DNA of 17,552 nucleotides. It comes from Pseudomonadota bacterium (GTDB taxonomy: Bacteria > Pseudomonadota > Alphaproteobacteria > Rhizobiales > Rhizobiaceae). A program made the position numbers and the translations under genes. This document shows, piece after piece, positions 7,289-14,689 of this stretch. Positions within the stretch are counted from its first letter, which is position 1. Every line of letters begins with the position of its first letter. The notes beneath the pieces are model-generated. The model did no database searches and was not told the origin of the DNA. It was given only the letters and a program-made list of their open reading frames with translations. The stretch is taken from positions 1-17,552 of the forward strand of contig QGUU01000005.1 in assembly GCA_003242525.1 (NCBI GenBank). Direction: 5' to 3'.

Positions 7289-7348
7289 GTCTTCGTCCTC
7301 GTCGAGCCGCAAGCGGCTTGTGTTGTCGGCGCCGGATGACGCCAGGTA

Positions 7349-7744
7349 CTACTTTTTCGGACGAGGCTTTTCACCTTGTCCGAAGTCGGCAACCAGTCCT
7401 GCCGAACGCAGGACATTAAGTATGCCTGCGCCGAAGCCCAGAAGCAGGAAAACGATCAGGCCCCATGGCGAAGTTCCCGCCATCCGGTCGATGAACCAGC
7501 CAATGCCGATCCCGACCGCTATCCCGGCGATGAACTCGCTGGATAGCTTGAAAGCCTGGGCGTAGCCTGACGAGCGTCCGCCCTTGCCCCTTCCGTCTTC
7601 CCCCTCGGGCCCGTCCGGCAGTCTTGATGCAAGCGATGCCTCAAGGTCACGCCGGCGGCGCTCAAGATCGTCGTCACGAGCGGCTGCAAGCCTCCGTTCC
7701 GGGCCTTGCCTTCCGGTTCCGCCTGGCCTTTCTTCTCCGGCCAT
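7349..7744 (-). CDS. atpI: AtpI/AtpZ family ATP synthase accessory protein
   Basis: First gene of the F0 operon; family members are linked to c-ring assembly and Mg2+ handling. The 131-residue protein has a long charged, Arg/Asp/Gly-rich cytoplasmic N-terminus (to about residue 60), then two membrane helices: FIAGIAVGIGIGWFIDRM and GLIVFLLLGFGAGILNVL. The Gly-rich first helix and the short loop containing TSPWGLI are family features. The ATG at 7744 (MAGEERPGG) is chosen because GGAGG stands 5 nt upstream; the frame stays open to 7774. The predicted promoter lies about 57 nt upstream. The gap to atpB is 60 nt. Confidence 0.9.
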   Translation of the reverse strand: MAGEERPGGTGRQGPERRLAAARDDDLERRRRDLEASLASRLPDGPEGEDGRGKGGRSSGYAQAFKLSSEFIAGIAVGIGIGWFIDRMAGTSPWGLIVFLLLGFGAGILNVLRSAGLVADFGQGEKPRPKK

Positions 7745-7800
7745 CGCAACCTCCATGCCCGGGCCAGACGCCACTGGCCGCCCGCTCTCAAGTCGCGCGC

Positions 7801-7829
7801 AACATAGTTAGAGGGCATGTTTCCGTCAA
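7801..7829 (-). promoter_or_regulatory. Predicted housekeeping promoter of the F0 operon
   Basis: On the minus strand TTGACG (7829-7824) and TATGTT (7806-7801) are separated by exactly 17 nt, a good match to the alphaproteobacterial housekeeping sigma consensus. Transcription would start near 7794, leaving a leader of about 50 nt before atpI. A palindrome lies 26 bp upstream of the -35 element. Confidence 0.65.
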
Positions 7830-7855
7830 GCCACGCCGCGGAAACATTGAGGAAG

Positions 7856-7880
7856 GATATTGATAATGAATATCAATATC
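7856..7880. promoter_or_regulatory. 10-bp palindrome resembling a Fur/iron-responsive operator
   Basis: GATATTGATA and TATCAATATC are perfect 10-bp arms around a 5-nt centre, in an AT-rich island between the cell wall hydrolase and the atp promoter. The centre reads TGA, nine bases, TCA, the spacing of the rhizobial iron-responsive operator. The right part (7862-7880) matches the classical 19-bp Fur box at about 16-17 positions by eye. It is centred about 74 bp upstream of the predicted atp transcription start. Lack of GC and of a U run argues against a terminator. Confidence 0.5.
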
Positions 7881-7986
7881 TTATCCAGGTGCGACATCGT
7901 GCCCGGCAATCGTCGGCGCACGGTTCTGCGGCATCTTGCGCAGGCGGGGCCATTTGGACGCGCGCCGAAGACGGGAATCCGGCCGA

Positions 7987-9186
7987 TCAGCTCCAGCCGC
8001 CGCCATAGGTACGGTAGAAGATGTGCAGTCCAATCTTGACCATTTTGTGCATCGAGCGAGCCCAGCCGGGGCGGACATAGGCTGCGTAGTAATGGGTGGA
8101 GGAGCCGACTTCGGGCAGGAAGATCTTGCCTGCGGTCACTGCCAGCGCAATTTCCTTGGCGATCTTGTAGTGGGAGGGCTCGGTAACGACATCCTTCTTG
8201 CCATCGCAGGCGAAGGAGAACTGGCATGCATTGCGCCAGTGGGAGTTCTGGTAGACGACGCCGCAGATGGTGTTCGGATAAGCGGGGTTGCGCACGCGGT
8301 TCAGCACCACCTGCGCCACCGCTGCCTGCCCGCGCAGCGACTCGCTACGCGCCTCGAAATAGATCGCATTGGCAAGGCATGCCTGTTCCTTCTCGGAGAA
8401 GACGCTGGGTGGGAGCGGGTTGCGCATCCAGCTGTGGTCTCCCTTTCCGACCGGCGGAATAAAACGGCCGTCATTAGGGTCGTCCTCCTGCAGCAAGGCT
8501 GTGAAGGGCGATATGGCTGCGTAGTCGGGTTCGGGCGGCAAATACGCCGTGGCCAGCACGTCGGCCCGTTCGTTAGTGACCAGCGAAGCCAGCATCGACG
8601 GCACGCCCCTGGCCTTCTTCTCCTCCTGGCGCAAATGAAAGGAAGAGGCGATCTCCACCTCCTTGCCCTTGATATCGGGCTTGGCGAAGGTGAGCTTCAG
8701 GCCGCTGTCCATTGCTGGCCGCAGCAGCGAGGATGTGCGCTGGAAAATCGAGCCGGCGGAAAAGTTCTTCGGAGGCGCGACGGGAGCGACCTGGAGAATG
8801 CGGTCCTGCTTGCCGGACCGCACGATGCGGTCCTCGTCCGGGATTTCATCGGCAATCCCGCTCTTGCTCTTGAAGGCGACCGCGCCCACGCCGGGCAGTT
8901 CAACACCCGAGCCGGAAAGCCTGGCGGCCACCGAACCGGTGACAGCGCTACTATCCGCAAACGGCATTTCCGCCACATGGACGGAGCCGGCGACGGACTT
9001 TTCGATAACGGCGTTCCAGCGGGTTCCGTCACGCTCCAGCCCCGAAACCAGGCTCGTCATGTCCTGATAGGCGGCTACGGTGGGGAAGCCGATCCAGATA
9101 CCCAAACCCAGCAGACAGGGAGAGAGCAAGGCGCGCTTTTTCTCACCGGCGGCAGCGGCGAACCGCTTGAAAAGACGTCGATGCAC
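7987..9186 (-). CDS. Cell wall hydrolase, SleB/Hydrolase_2 family
   Basis: A 399-residue envelope hydrolase acting on peptidoglycan, presumably in the periplasm. A single membrane anchor or uncleaved signal (about 19-39) is followed by a long low-conservation linker. The C-terminal SleB domain (about 264-392) includes CLANAIYFEARSE with catalytic-type E278, then GQAAVAQVVLNRVRN, YPNTICGVVYQN and CQFSFACDGK, all hallmarks of the SleB/CwlJ lytic transglycosylase fold in non-sporulating alphaproteobacteria. The GTG at 9186 is chosen because GGAGAG stands 6 nt upstream; the frame is open to a TTG at 9228 with no such site. Repeated GTTAACC boxes lie 50-75 bp upstream. Specific bond cleaved is unknown. 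Confidence 0.9.
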   Translation of the reverse strand: MHRRLFKRFAAAAGEKKRALLSPCLLGLGIWIGFPTVAAYQDMTSLVSGLERDGTRWNAVIEKSVAGSVHVAEMPFADSSAVTGSVAARLSGSGVELPGVGAVAFKSKSGIADEIPDEDRIVRSGKQDRILQVAPVAPPKNFSAGSIFQRTSSLLRPAMDSGLKLTFAKPDIKGKEVEIASSFHLRQEEKKARGVPSMLASLVTNERADVLATAYLPPEPDYAAISPFTALLQEDDPNDGRFIPPVGKGDHSWMRNPLPPSVFSEKEQACLANAIYFEARSESLRGQAAVAQVVLNRVRNPAYPNTICGVVYQNSHWRNACQFSFACDGKKDVVTEPSHYKIAKEIALAVTAGKIFLPEVGSSTHYYAAYVRPGWARSMHKMVKIGLHIFYRTYGGGWS

Positions 9187-9235
9187 CGAAGACTCTCCAG
9201 AACGCAGACTGATTTCACTGGAGAGCAACGATGCC

Positions 9236-9261
9236 GCGTTAACCTTGATGGAGCGTTAACC
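9236..9261. promoter_or_regulatory. Tandem GCGTTAACC boxes upstream of the cell wall hydrolase
   Basis: GCGTTAACC occurs twice in direct orientation (9236-9244 and 9253-9261), 17 bp apart, 50-75 bp before the hydrolase start. Each copy contains TTAACC, resembling the CtrA half-site TTAACCAT, though the spacing differs from the canonical TTAA-N7-TTAA. A cell-cycle operator is an inference. Confidence 0.35.
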
Positions 9262-9356
9262 GGCCGGCGAAGAATGAAGCTTTGTCAGCTCGGATCCGCC
9301 GAAGGCTGAGTTACGAAAACACCATCCGTCCGGCCGGTTCGGGGTTTGCGAAGGGG

Positions 9357-9659
9357 TCAGGCCGGCATGCCGCCGCGGCCTGCTCGCTGTGCTGCTGCAG
9401 ACGCCATCACCGGTGGGGCGTCCTCGAGTATTCGCGCGGATTTGGCGAAGCCGGCGAAAGCGTTGCGCGCAGCGCTGAGAGGATAGTCGCTATCGAATGC
9501 GCGCTGGCATGCGCGAAGCGCAGTATGGAAGATGGGACCGCGCCGTTGCTGGGGCCATTCGTACAGGAATTCCAGTGCGTCCTCCAAACAGAAGATTTCC
9601 CGCACGAGACGATTTCCGTCCTTGACGAAAACGGGACTGTCGAACGTTCGTTCGCTCAT
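9357..9659 (-). CDS. DUF982 domain-containing protein
   Basis: A 100-residue small protein of the DUF982 family, which is expanded in Rhizobiales and has no established function. The pattern FVKDGNRLVREIFCLEDALEFLYEWP followed by GPIFHTALRACQRAF and SAARNAFAGFAK matches the family layout: a two-strand N-terminus, a Trp-Pro turn and a helical C-terminus with a central Cys. The ATG at 9659 follows GGAGG with 5-nt spacing; the open frame further upstream is antisense or out-of-frame overlap with der. No membrane helix or signal peptide. It lies 121 nt downstream of der on the same strand, after a leader hairpin. Also called a hypothetical protein in many genomes. Confidence 0.85.
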   Translation of the reverse strand: MSERTFDSPVFVKDGNRLVREIFCLEDALEFLYEWPQQRRGPIFHTALRACQRAFDSDYPLSAARNAFAGFAKSARILEDAPPVMASAAAQRAGRGGMPA

Positions 9660-9697
9660 CAGGACCTCCAATGGATGAACGGGTTGGTGGTTTCTCG

Positions 9698-9725
9698 GCA
9701 ACCGCCGTCCGCAGCGGGCGGTCGC
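9698..9725 (-). promoter_or_regulatory. Hairpin in the der-DUF982 intergenic leader
   Basis: GCAACCGCC (9698-9706) and GGCGGTCGC (9717-9725) pair over nine positions with one mismatch or wobble around a 10-nt loop, about 38 nt upstream of the DUF982 start. No U run follows on either strand. It may be an RNA processing site or leader structure; function is not evident. Confidence 0.35.
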
Positions 9726-9780
9726 AACCGATAATGTAAAATTGGGAAGTGCCCGTTCAAGGTTGGGCGGGGGAAGGGGC

Positions 9781-11214
9781 TCAGCCCTTCCTGCGCGCCC
9801 GACCAGCGAACGGGTTTTCGGAAGCGCGCAGCGCCACGCGGATCGGTACGCCGGGCATGTCGAAGGCGTCGCGCAAACTGTTGACCAGATAGCGCACATA
9901 GGACTGCGGCATGACCTCAGGTCGCGAGCAGGAGACGACGAAGCCGGGCGGCCGGGTCTTGACCTGCGTGATGTATTTGATCTTGAGCCGGCGGCCCGCG
10001 ACTGCCGGAGGCGGATGGCGGGCAAGGATGCCCTCCAGCCAGCGATTCAGCCGACCGGTCGAAATACGGCTGTTCCAGACCTTGTGCGTGCGAAGAACGG
10101 CGTCCATGAGCTTGTCGAGCCCGCGACCCGTTTCAGCAGAAACAGGAACCGCCTGAACCCCGCGCACCTGTGGCAGCAGGCGCTCCGTCTTCTCGCGCAA
10201 TTCGGCAAGTGCGGCCTGCGGGTCGTCGATCAGGTCCCATTTGTTGAAGGCAATGACCGGGGCGCGCCCCTCACGCACGACCAGGTCGGCGATCTGAAGA
10301 TCCTGCTTCTCGAAGGGAATGGTGGAGTCGAGCACGACCACGACCACTTCCGCGAAACGTATCGCGCGCAGCCCATCCGCAACCGAAAGCTTTTCCAGCT
10401 TTTCCTGCACCTTGGCCTTGCGGCGCATGCCGGCCGTGTCGAACAGCCTGATGCGGCGGCCGCGCCAGGTCCAGTCGACCGAGATGGAGTCGCGCGTGAT
10501 GCCGGCCTCCGGACCAGTCAGCAGCCGTTCCTCGCCGATCAGCGTATTGATCAGCGTCGATTTTCCGGCATTCGGCCGTCCCACGACGGCAATGCGAAGC
10601 GGCTTGCTCTCGTCATAGGCCAGGTCTTCTGAATCCGGGTCGGCAATATCCTCGCCAATCAGGGCGTCGCCTCCTCCGGCTTCATCGTCCGTATCGCCGT
10701 CTTCGCCCAGTGTCCGTTTCTCGCCCAGCGCGGCGATGATCGCCTCGCGCAGATCGGGCAGACCCTGGCCGTGTTCGGCTGAAATCGGCACAGGTTCGCC
10801 CAGGCCAAGCTCCCAGGACTCGAGAAATCCGGCTTCCGATCCTCGCGATTCCGCCTTGTTGGCGACCAGGATGACGGGCTTGCCCGAGCGCCGCACGATC
10901 TCCGCGAAGGCGCGGTCGTCTGGCATCAGGCCGGCCTTGGCATCGACCAGGAAGAAAATCAGATCCGCTTCGCCAATGGCGATTTCGGTTTGTGCGCGCA
11001 TGCGCCCAGGCAATGAATCTGCCGGCGCATCCTCAAAGCCTGCCGTGTCGATGACGTCGAAGGAAAGGTCGTACAGCCGCGCCGCGTGCCTGCGCCTGTC
11101 GCGAGTGACGCCGGGCGTATCGTCGACAAGCGCCAGCTTCCTGCCGGCAAGCCGATTGAAAAGCGTCGATTTGCCGACATTGGGCCGGCCTATGATGGCG
11201 ACGGTGAACGTCAT
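9781..11214 (-). CDS. der: Ribosome biogenesis GTPase Der (EngA)
   Basis: Essential GTPase for maturation of the 50S ribosomal subunit. The 477-residue protein has the defining two tandem GTPase domains: the first with GRPNVGKS (residues 9-16), DTAGFED and NKAE; the second with [16 protein letters not shown] and NKWD. A C-terminal KH-like domain ends in [19 protein letters not shown]. An acidic linker (about 188-215) joins the GTPase domains and is longer than in E. coli. The first G4 motif reads NKAE rather than NKxD, a common variant in this family. The gene lies 16 nt downstream of the YfgM-like gene, so both are likely co-transcribed. Confidence 0.97.
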   Translation of the reverse strand: MTFTVAIIGRPNVGKSTLFNRLAGRKLALVDDTPGVTRDRRRHAARLYDLSFDVIDTAGFEDAPADSLPGRMRAQTEIAIGEADLIFFLVDAKAGLMPDDRAFAEIVRRSGKPVILVANKAESRGSEAGFLESWELGLGEPVPISAEHGQGLPDLREAIIAALGEKRTLGEDGDTDDEAGGGDALIGEDIADPDSEDLAYDESKPLRIAVVGRPNAGKSTLINTLIGEERLLTGPEAGITRDSISVDWTWRGRRIRLFDTAGMRRKAKVQEKLEKLSVADGLRAIRFAEVVVVVLDSTIPFEKQDLQIADLVVREGRAPVIAFNKWDLIDDPQAALAELREKTERLLPQVRGVQAVPVSAETGRGLDKLMDAVLRTHKVWNSRISTGRLNRWLEGILARHPPPAVAGRRLKIKYITQVKTRPPGFVVSCSRPEVMPQSYVRYLVNSLRDAFDMPGVPIRVALRASENPFAGRARRKG

Positions 11215-11230
11215 CTGTGAAGGCGGCGGC

Positions 11231-11911
11231 CTATGATGCGCCGTCCGCCGGCGCGTCGCCGGAGCCGCGAATGAGCTCGGCCATCAGCGTCGCCCGCTGG
11301 CGAAGGTTCTGCGGCGCGGCCTGATCGGCCGCAATCTGGTCGAACAGCGCCAGGGCCTCTGCCGCCTTGCCTTCCTTCCAGGCGGACAGGCCAAGGGCCT
11401 CGCGCGCGCTGTGGCGCAGTTCGTTCGTGTCCGCAGTCAGCGGCTCGACCCGGGATGACACGTCCGCATAGGTGCCATGATCGACGAGAAGCAGCGCGGC
11501 GCGCAGACGCGCCATGTCGCGGATGGCGGTGGCAATGCCTTTATCGGCTGCCACGGCGTCGAACTCCTTGATGGCGCCTTCGAAGTCGCCCTCGTCGGCC
11601 TTTACGGTCGCCGCGCGCATCCTCGCCAGCACGGGATAGGCGCCATATCCTTCTTCCTCAAGCTTGCCGAAGGCAGCGATTGCCTCGTCGGTCTTCCCCT
11701 CATTGGCAAGTTGCAGGGCCGCCAGGAAAGCATCGCCTGAGGCGTTCGCTCTGCTTTCTACCCAGTAGCGGTATCCCACAAAGGCGGCAGTGCCGAGGAC
11801 AATCGCGGTCGCGACGCCGATCACCAGAAAGCCATAACGCTCCCATAGCAGGCGGGCCCGTTCTTTCCGGTATTCCTCGTTTACCTCGCGGATAAAGCTG
11901 TCGTCCGACAT
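11231..11911 (-). CDS. YfgM-like tetratricopeptide repeat membrane protein
   Basis: A 226-residue single-pass inner-membrane protein. The charged cytoplasmic N-terminus ([22 protein letters not shown]) leads into one membrane helix (about 28-47), followed by a periplasmic helical repeat domain with TPR-like motifs (for example [19 protein letters not shown] and [19 protein letters not shown]). This matches the YfgM/TPR_21 family, which in E. coli is an ancillary subunit of the SecYEG translocon cooperating with periplasmic chaperones. The ATG at 11911 has AGGA about 10 nt upstream. The gene adjoins der, as in many proteobacteria, but the bamB gene often found between them is missing. Confidence 0.85.
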   Translation of the reverse strand: MSDDSFIREVNEEYRKERARLLWERYGFLVIGVATAIVLGTAAFVGYRYWVESRANASGDAFLAALQLANEGKTDEAIAAFGKLEEEGYGAYPVLARMRAATVKADEGDFEGAIKEFDAVAADKGIATAIRDMARLRAALLLVDHGTYADVSSRVEPLTADTNELRHSAREALGLSAWKEGKAAEALALFDQIAADQAAPQNLRQRATLMAELIRGSGDAPADGAS

Positions 11912-11989
11912 TGATAACCGTTCCTGCCGCCGCGCCCCTGGTGAGCCCGCGTTTTAGCGGAAATTTGCGGACAGGGAAGGGGCGCGGTC

Positions 11990-12017
11990 AAAAAAGCCGG
12001 GAAGTCCCTCAGCCGGC
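11990..12017 (-). terminator. Probable intrinsic terminator of bacA
   Basis: On the minus strand GCCGG (12017-12013) and CCGGC (12000-11996) flank a loop that contains the bacA stop codon, followed directly by TTTTTT (11995-11990). The stem is short (5 bp), so strength is uncertain, but the U run is good. It suggests the YfgM-der genes have their own promoter. Confidence 0.5.
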
Positions 12018-13271
12018 CGGCAAGGTTTTGCCTTTCTGCTCCAGGTAGCGACGGTCGATTTCGGGCAGCGGTGCGCCCTCCAGTGTGGCCTCGAAGGCCC
12101 GCAGGCGCTTGTGGACCGATTGCAGCTCGACGATGGTCGACCACGAGTTCAGCAGGAATTGCAGCGAATTGGTTACCCGGCCGAAGGCATTGGAAATCTG
12201 ATTGAGCGCGCCGAAGGTGATCTTGTGCGCCACCAGCGAAGGCCCAAGGATGATGAAGGAGAAGATATTGTCGGCCTGGAGGTAGGTGTAACGGACGACA
12301 TTGAAATAGATGTAGTGGAAGTAGAGCCGAAAGTAGTTCTCGCGCACCTTGTCGAAAAGCTCGGCGGTCGTTTCCGGCTGGGCGCGGTCGTCATGGTCCT
12401 CGCCATAGACGAGTTCCTTGCGATATGCCGCTTCGACGCGCTGATTGCGGAATTGCAGGCCCGGCAGCTTGATGCCAGCCAGCATCACCGAAAGCGTGCC
12501 GAACAGGCACCAGGCTAGGGCGGCGATCACGAGAGGCTGTGGAACCGCGCCGATGATAGGCAGTTCGGTGATGTGCTGCTGTAGCTGGATCATGACCGGC
12601 AGGAAAGCGATCAACGTCATGATGGCCTGGACAAAGGAAGAGCCAAGATCCTCCATGATCTGGGAGAACCGCATCGTGTCCTCCTGTACGCGCTGCGAGG
12701 CGCCTTCGATGTGGCGAAGGCGGGGCCAGTAGGCCATGAAATAGTCGTTCATCGCCGTGCGCCAGCGGAAGATCCAGTGACTGACGATGAAGGCATTGAC
12801 CACCGAAACATTCATTCCGACCAGGGCAAGCCAGGCAAAGCTGGCAGCGCCGCGGTAGAATTCGCCGGCTGTCGATTCAGTCGTGCCCGCCATCAAGCCC
12901 TGCACATAGTCGAAGAAGGGCCCGTACCAGTTGTTTACCGCTACGCTGACCTGAACGTTGAAATAGATCAGGAAAAGGATAAGCGCGCTGACGAGGATCG
13001 ACCAGTTCTGCCACGGATGCGGGGCGTACCAGCGCCAGAAGCCATAGAAGGTCGCCACGCCCAAGACAAAATAGATATAGAACCACAGGAACGGCTTGGA
13101 GAGAAAGACCGTGATGCCGATGATCGGCGGCGTCCCGGGAGGGTCCTGAGGCAGGCCGATCAGGGCTCCGAATTCAGCGCCGCCGAAGAACCACAGCAGG
13201 ATGAGCAGGAGCGACCAGCCGGCTGCGCTGAGGAAGAACAGCTTCGGCTTCGGAAAAAAGGAAACAAACAC
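12009..13271 (-). CDS. bacA: Peptide antibiotic transporter BacA/SbmA
   Basis: Proton-driven inner-membrane importer of proline-rich and nodule-specific cysteine-rich peptides; in Sinorhizobium and Brucella BacA is needed for long-term survival in host cells and influences lipid A very-long-chain fatty acids. The 420 residues equal the length of Sinorhizobium BacA. Features include an N-terminal FFPKPKLFFLSAAGWSLL segment, several hydrophobic helices, NVQVSVAVNNWYGPFFDYVQ, WRTAMNDYFMAYWPRLRHIEGASQRVQED with the conserved acidic residues, and a C-terminal LNSWSTIVELQSVHKRLRAFE, which recalls the ABC-membrane fold. No ATPase domain is present, as expected. The GTG at 13271 follows AAGGA by 8 nt. 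Distinguishing BacA from the closely related SbmA name is a matter of convention here. Confidence 0.93.
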   Translation of the reverse strand: MFVSFFPKPKLFFLSAAGWSLLLILLWFFGGAEFGALIGLPQDPPGTPPIIGITVFLSKPFLWFYIYFVLGVATFYGFWRWYAPHPWQNWSILVSALILFLIYFNVQVSVAVNNWYGPFFDYVQGLMAGTTESTAGEFYRGAASFAWLALVGMNVSVVNAFIVSHWIFRWRTAMNDYFMAYWPRLRHIEGASQRVQEDTMRFSQIMEDLGSSFVQAIMTLIAFLPVMIQLQQHITELPIIGAVPQPLVIAALAWCLFGTLSVMLAGIKLPGLQFRNQRVEAAYRKELVYGEDHDDRAQPETTAELFDKVRENYFRLYFHYIYFNVVRYTYLQADNIFSFIILGPSLVAHKITFGALNQISNAFGRVTNSLQFLLNSWSTIVELQSVHKRLRAFEATLEGAPLPEIDRRYLEQKGKTLPAG

Positions 13272-13401
13272 TCGGCAATTCCTTTGTCGCGGACGCGGCG
13301 ATTCGCGCGCATAAAGTCACAGATTTTGCGGCAAAGAAATGGTCGGCACACAATCGACGTTACCAAAGGTGCTGCACTGCCGTTTTTCGCGCGCCTTGCG
13401 G

Positions 13402-14556
13402 TCAGCGGTCCATGCGTGCCGACCAGGCCAGGGCGCCTGAGGCCAGGAGCATCATTGCTGCCAGAATGGATGGGAGGAAGAAGGAGCCGGAGTGCTCCGC
13501 CATCACTCCGGCAACGATCGGTCCGACAATCTGGCCGACGCCGAAGGATGCGGTCATGAGTGCAAATACCCGCCGTGGCGCCAGCGGCGCCAGTTGCCTT
13601 CCCTTTTGCAGGCCGAGTGCGGTAACGGCGATGAAGGTGCCGCCGAGCAACACGCCGGCGACGAGCGGCCCGGCATGACCGCCCATCGCCACGCTGGCGG
13701 CGACGCCAAGGGCTTCGGTCAGGCAGCCGGCCGCATAGGCACCATATATGCCGATCTTGCCGGCGATCCATTGCCATAGCCACACTGACGGAAAGGCCGC
13801 CAGGCCGGCTGCCATCCAGACTGCCGTCTCGAACACGCGCCCGGCGCCACCCTGCCGCACGATCGCGACAAGGAATGTGGCTGTCACCACATAACCAAAG
13901 CCGAACAGCCCATAGGCGACGATCATCTTCATCAAGGCGCGGCTTCTCGGCAGGCGGGGTTCGCGTCCTGGCACGCCGTTGGGAAGCGGGCCTCGGTCGA
14001 TCATTCGCGCCACGGCCGCCAGGGCGAGAGCCGACAGGGCAGCTGACCAGAACCAGCCCGCCTGCCATTCGGCGTTCATGCTCACCAGGATTGTCATCAA
14101 CGCCGAGGAGATGGCGATGCCAAGGCCGACTCCGCCGAAATGGAGCGCCTGCAAGTCCTCCAGGGTGGCGGCGGTGAGATGGCTGAAGACGATCGAGGCG
14201 AGGAAAACCATGACGAAGGCGCTGGCCACGCCTGCCACGAAGCGGATGACGATGAAGGTGGCGAGATCGCTGGTCAATCCCATCGCGGCGCCAAGCACGG
14301 TGCTGATCGCAAGGGCGCCCAGCATCAGCTTCCGCTCGTGACCATGGGCCCAGCCCCCTGCGGCTACGAAAGCGCCTGCGAGGTAGCCCAGATAGTTGGC
14401 CGATGCGATCAGGCCCGCATCGGAGGCCGAGATATGCAGCGCTTCCATCATGCCGGGTAGTATGGGTGTATAGACGAAGCGGCCGATGCCCATGGCGGCA
14501 GCCATTGCGAGCATGCCGGCAAATGCGAAGCGGAGCGGATTGGCGGGAGCGTCCAT
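13402..14556 (-). CDS. YbfB/YjiJ family MFS transporter
   Basis: A 384-residue major facilitator with about 12 hydrophobic helices. The first helix and loop read FAGMLAMAAAMGIGRFVYTPILPGMM, the signature of the YbfB/YjiJ subfamily, followed by SASDAGLIASANYLGYLAGAF. A second half begins near MKMIVAYGLFGFGYVVTATF. Substrates of this subfamily are not established. The ATG at 14556 (MDAPANPLRF) starts just before the first helix; an in-frame ATG at 14604 would add 16 mildly hydrophobic residues, and neither has a good Shine-Dalgarno sequence. It is divergent from the M29 aminopeptidase and 130 nt upstream of bacA on the same strand; joint transcription with bacA is possible but not shown. Confidence 0.88.
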   Translation of the reverse strand: MDAPANPLRFAFAGMLAMAAAMGIGRFVYTPILPGMMEALHISASDAGLIASANYLGYLAGAFVAAGGWAHGHERKLMLGALAISTVLGAAMGLTSDLATFIVIRFVAGVASAFVMVFLASIVFSHLTAATLEDLQALHFGGVGLGIAISSALMTILVSMNAEWQAGWFWSAALSALALAAVARMIDRGPLPNGVPGREPRLPRSRALMKMIVAYGLFGFGYVVTATFLVAIVRQGGAGRVFETAVWMAAGLAAFPSVWLWQWIAGKIGIYGAYAAGCLTEALGVAASVAMGGHAGPLVAGVLLGGTFIAVTALGLQKGRQLAPLAPRRVFALMTASFGVGQIVGPIVAGVMAEHSGSFFLPSILAAMMLLASGALAWSARMDR

Positions 14557-14689
14557 CGCCGCGCACAATATGTATGCCGCACCTGCGAACAAACCGCTTT
14601 GCATTGGGCCAAGGATGGAAAGCGCAAGGGCGCGGGTTTATGTAAGCCTATCGGATTTGTTTCTCACGAGCACAAACAGGCACCTGCCA

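Noticed and set aside
6380..7339. A 319-codon open frame on the plus strand opposite atpB
   Set aside because: It is His/Glu/Gln-rich as expected for the complement of hydrophobic codons, and atpB is certain.
7856..7880. The AT-rich palindrome considered as a terminator of the cell wall hydrolase gene
   Set aside because: It has few G-C pairs, no U run, and lies over 100 nt beyond the stop codon; an operator fits better.
7936..9309. A 457-codon open frame on the plus strand opposite the cell wall hydrolase
   Set aside because: The opposite strand encodes a recognisable SleB domain with a good ribosome site; this frame has no recognisable domain.
13325..13335. Short TTTGC G GCAAA palindrome upstream of bacA
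   Set aside because: Five-bp arms are too short to distinguish from chance and no known motif was recognised.
13160..14566. A 468-codon open frame on the minus strand overlapping the MFS transporter
   Set aside because: It is Arg/Gly/His-rich and out of frame with the transporter, whose own frame shows twelve-helix hydrophobicity and family motifs.
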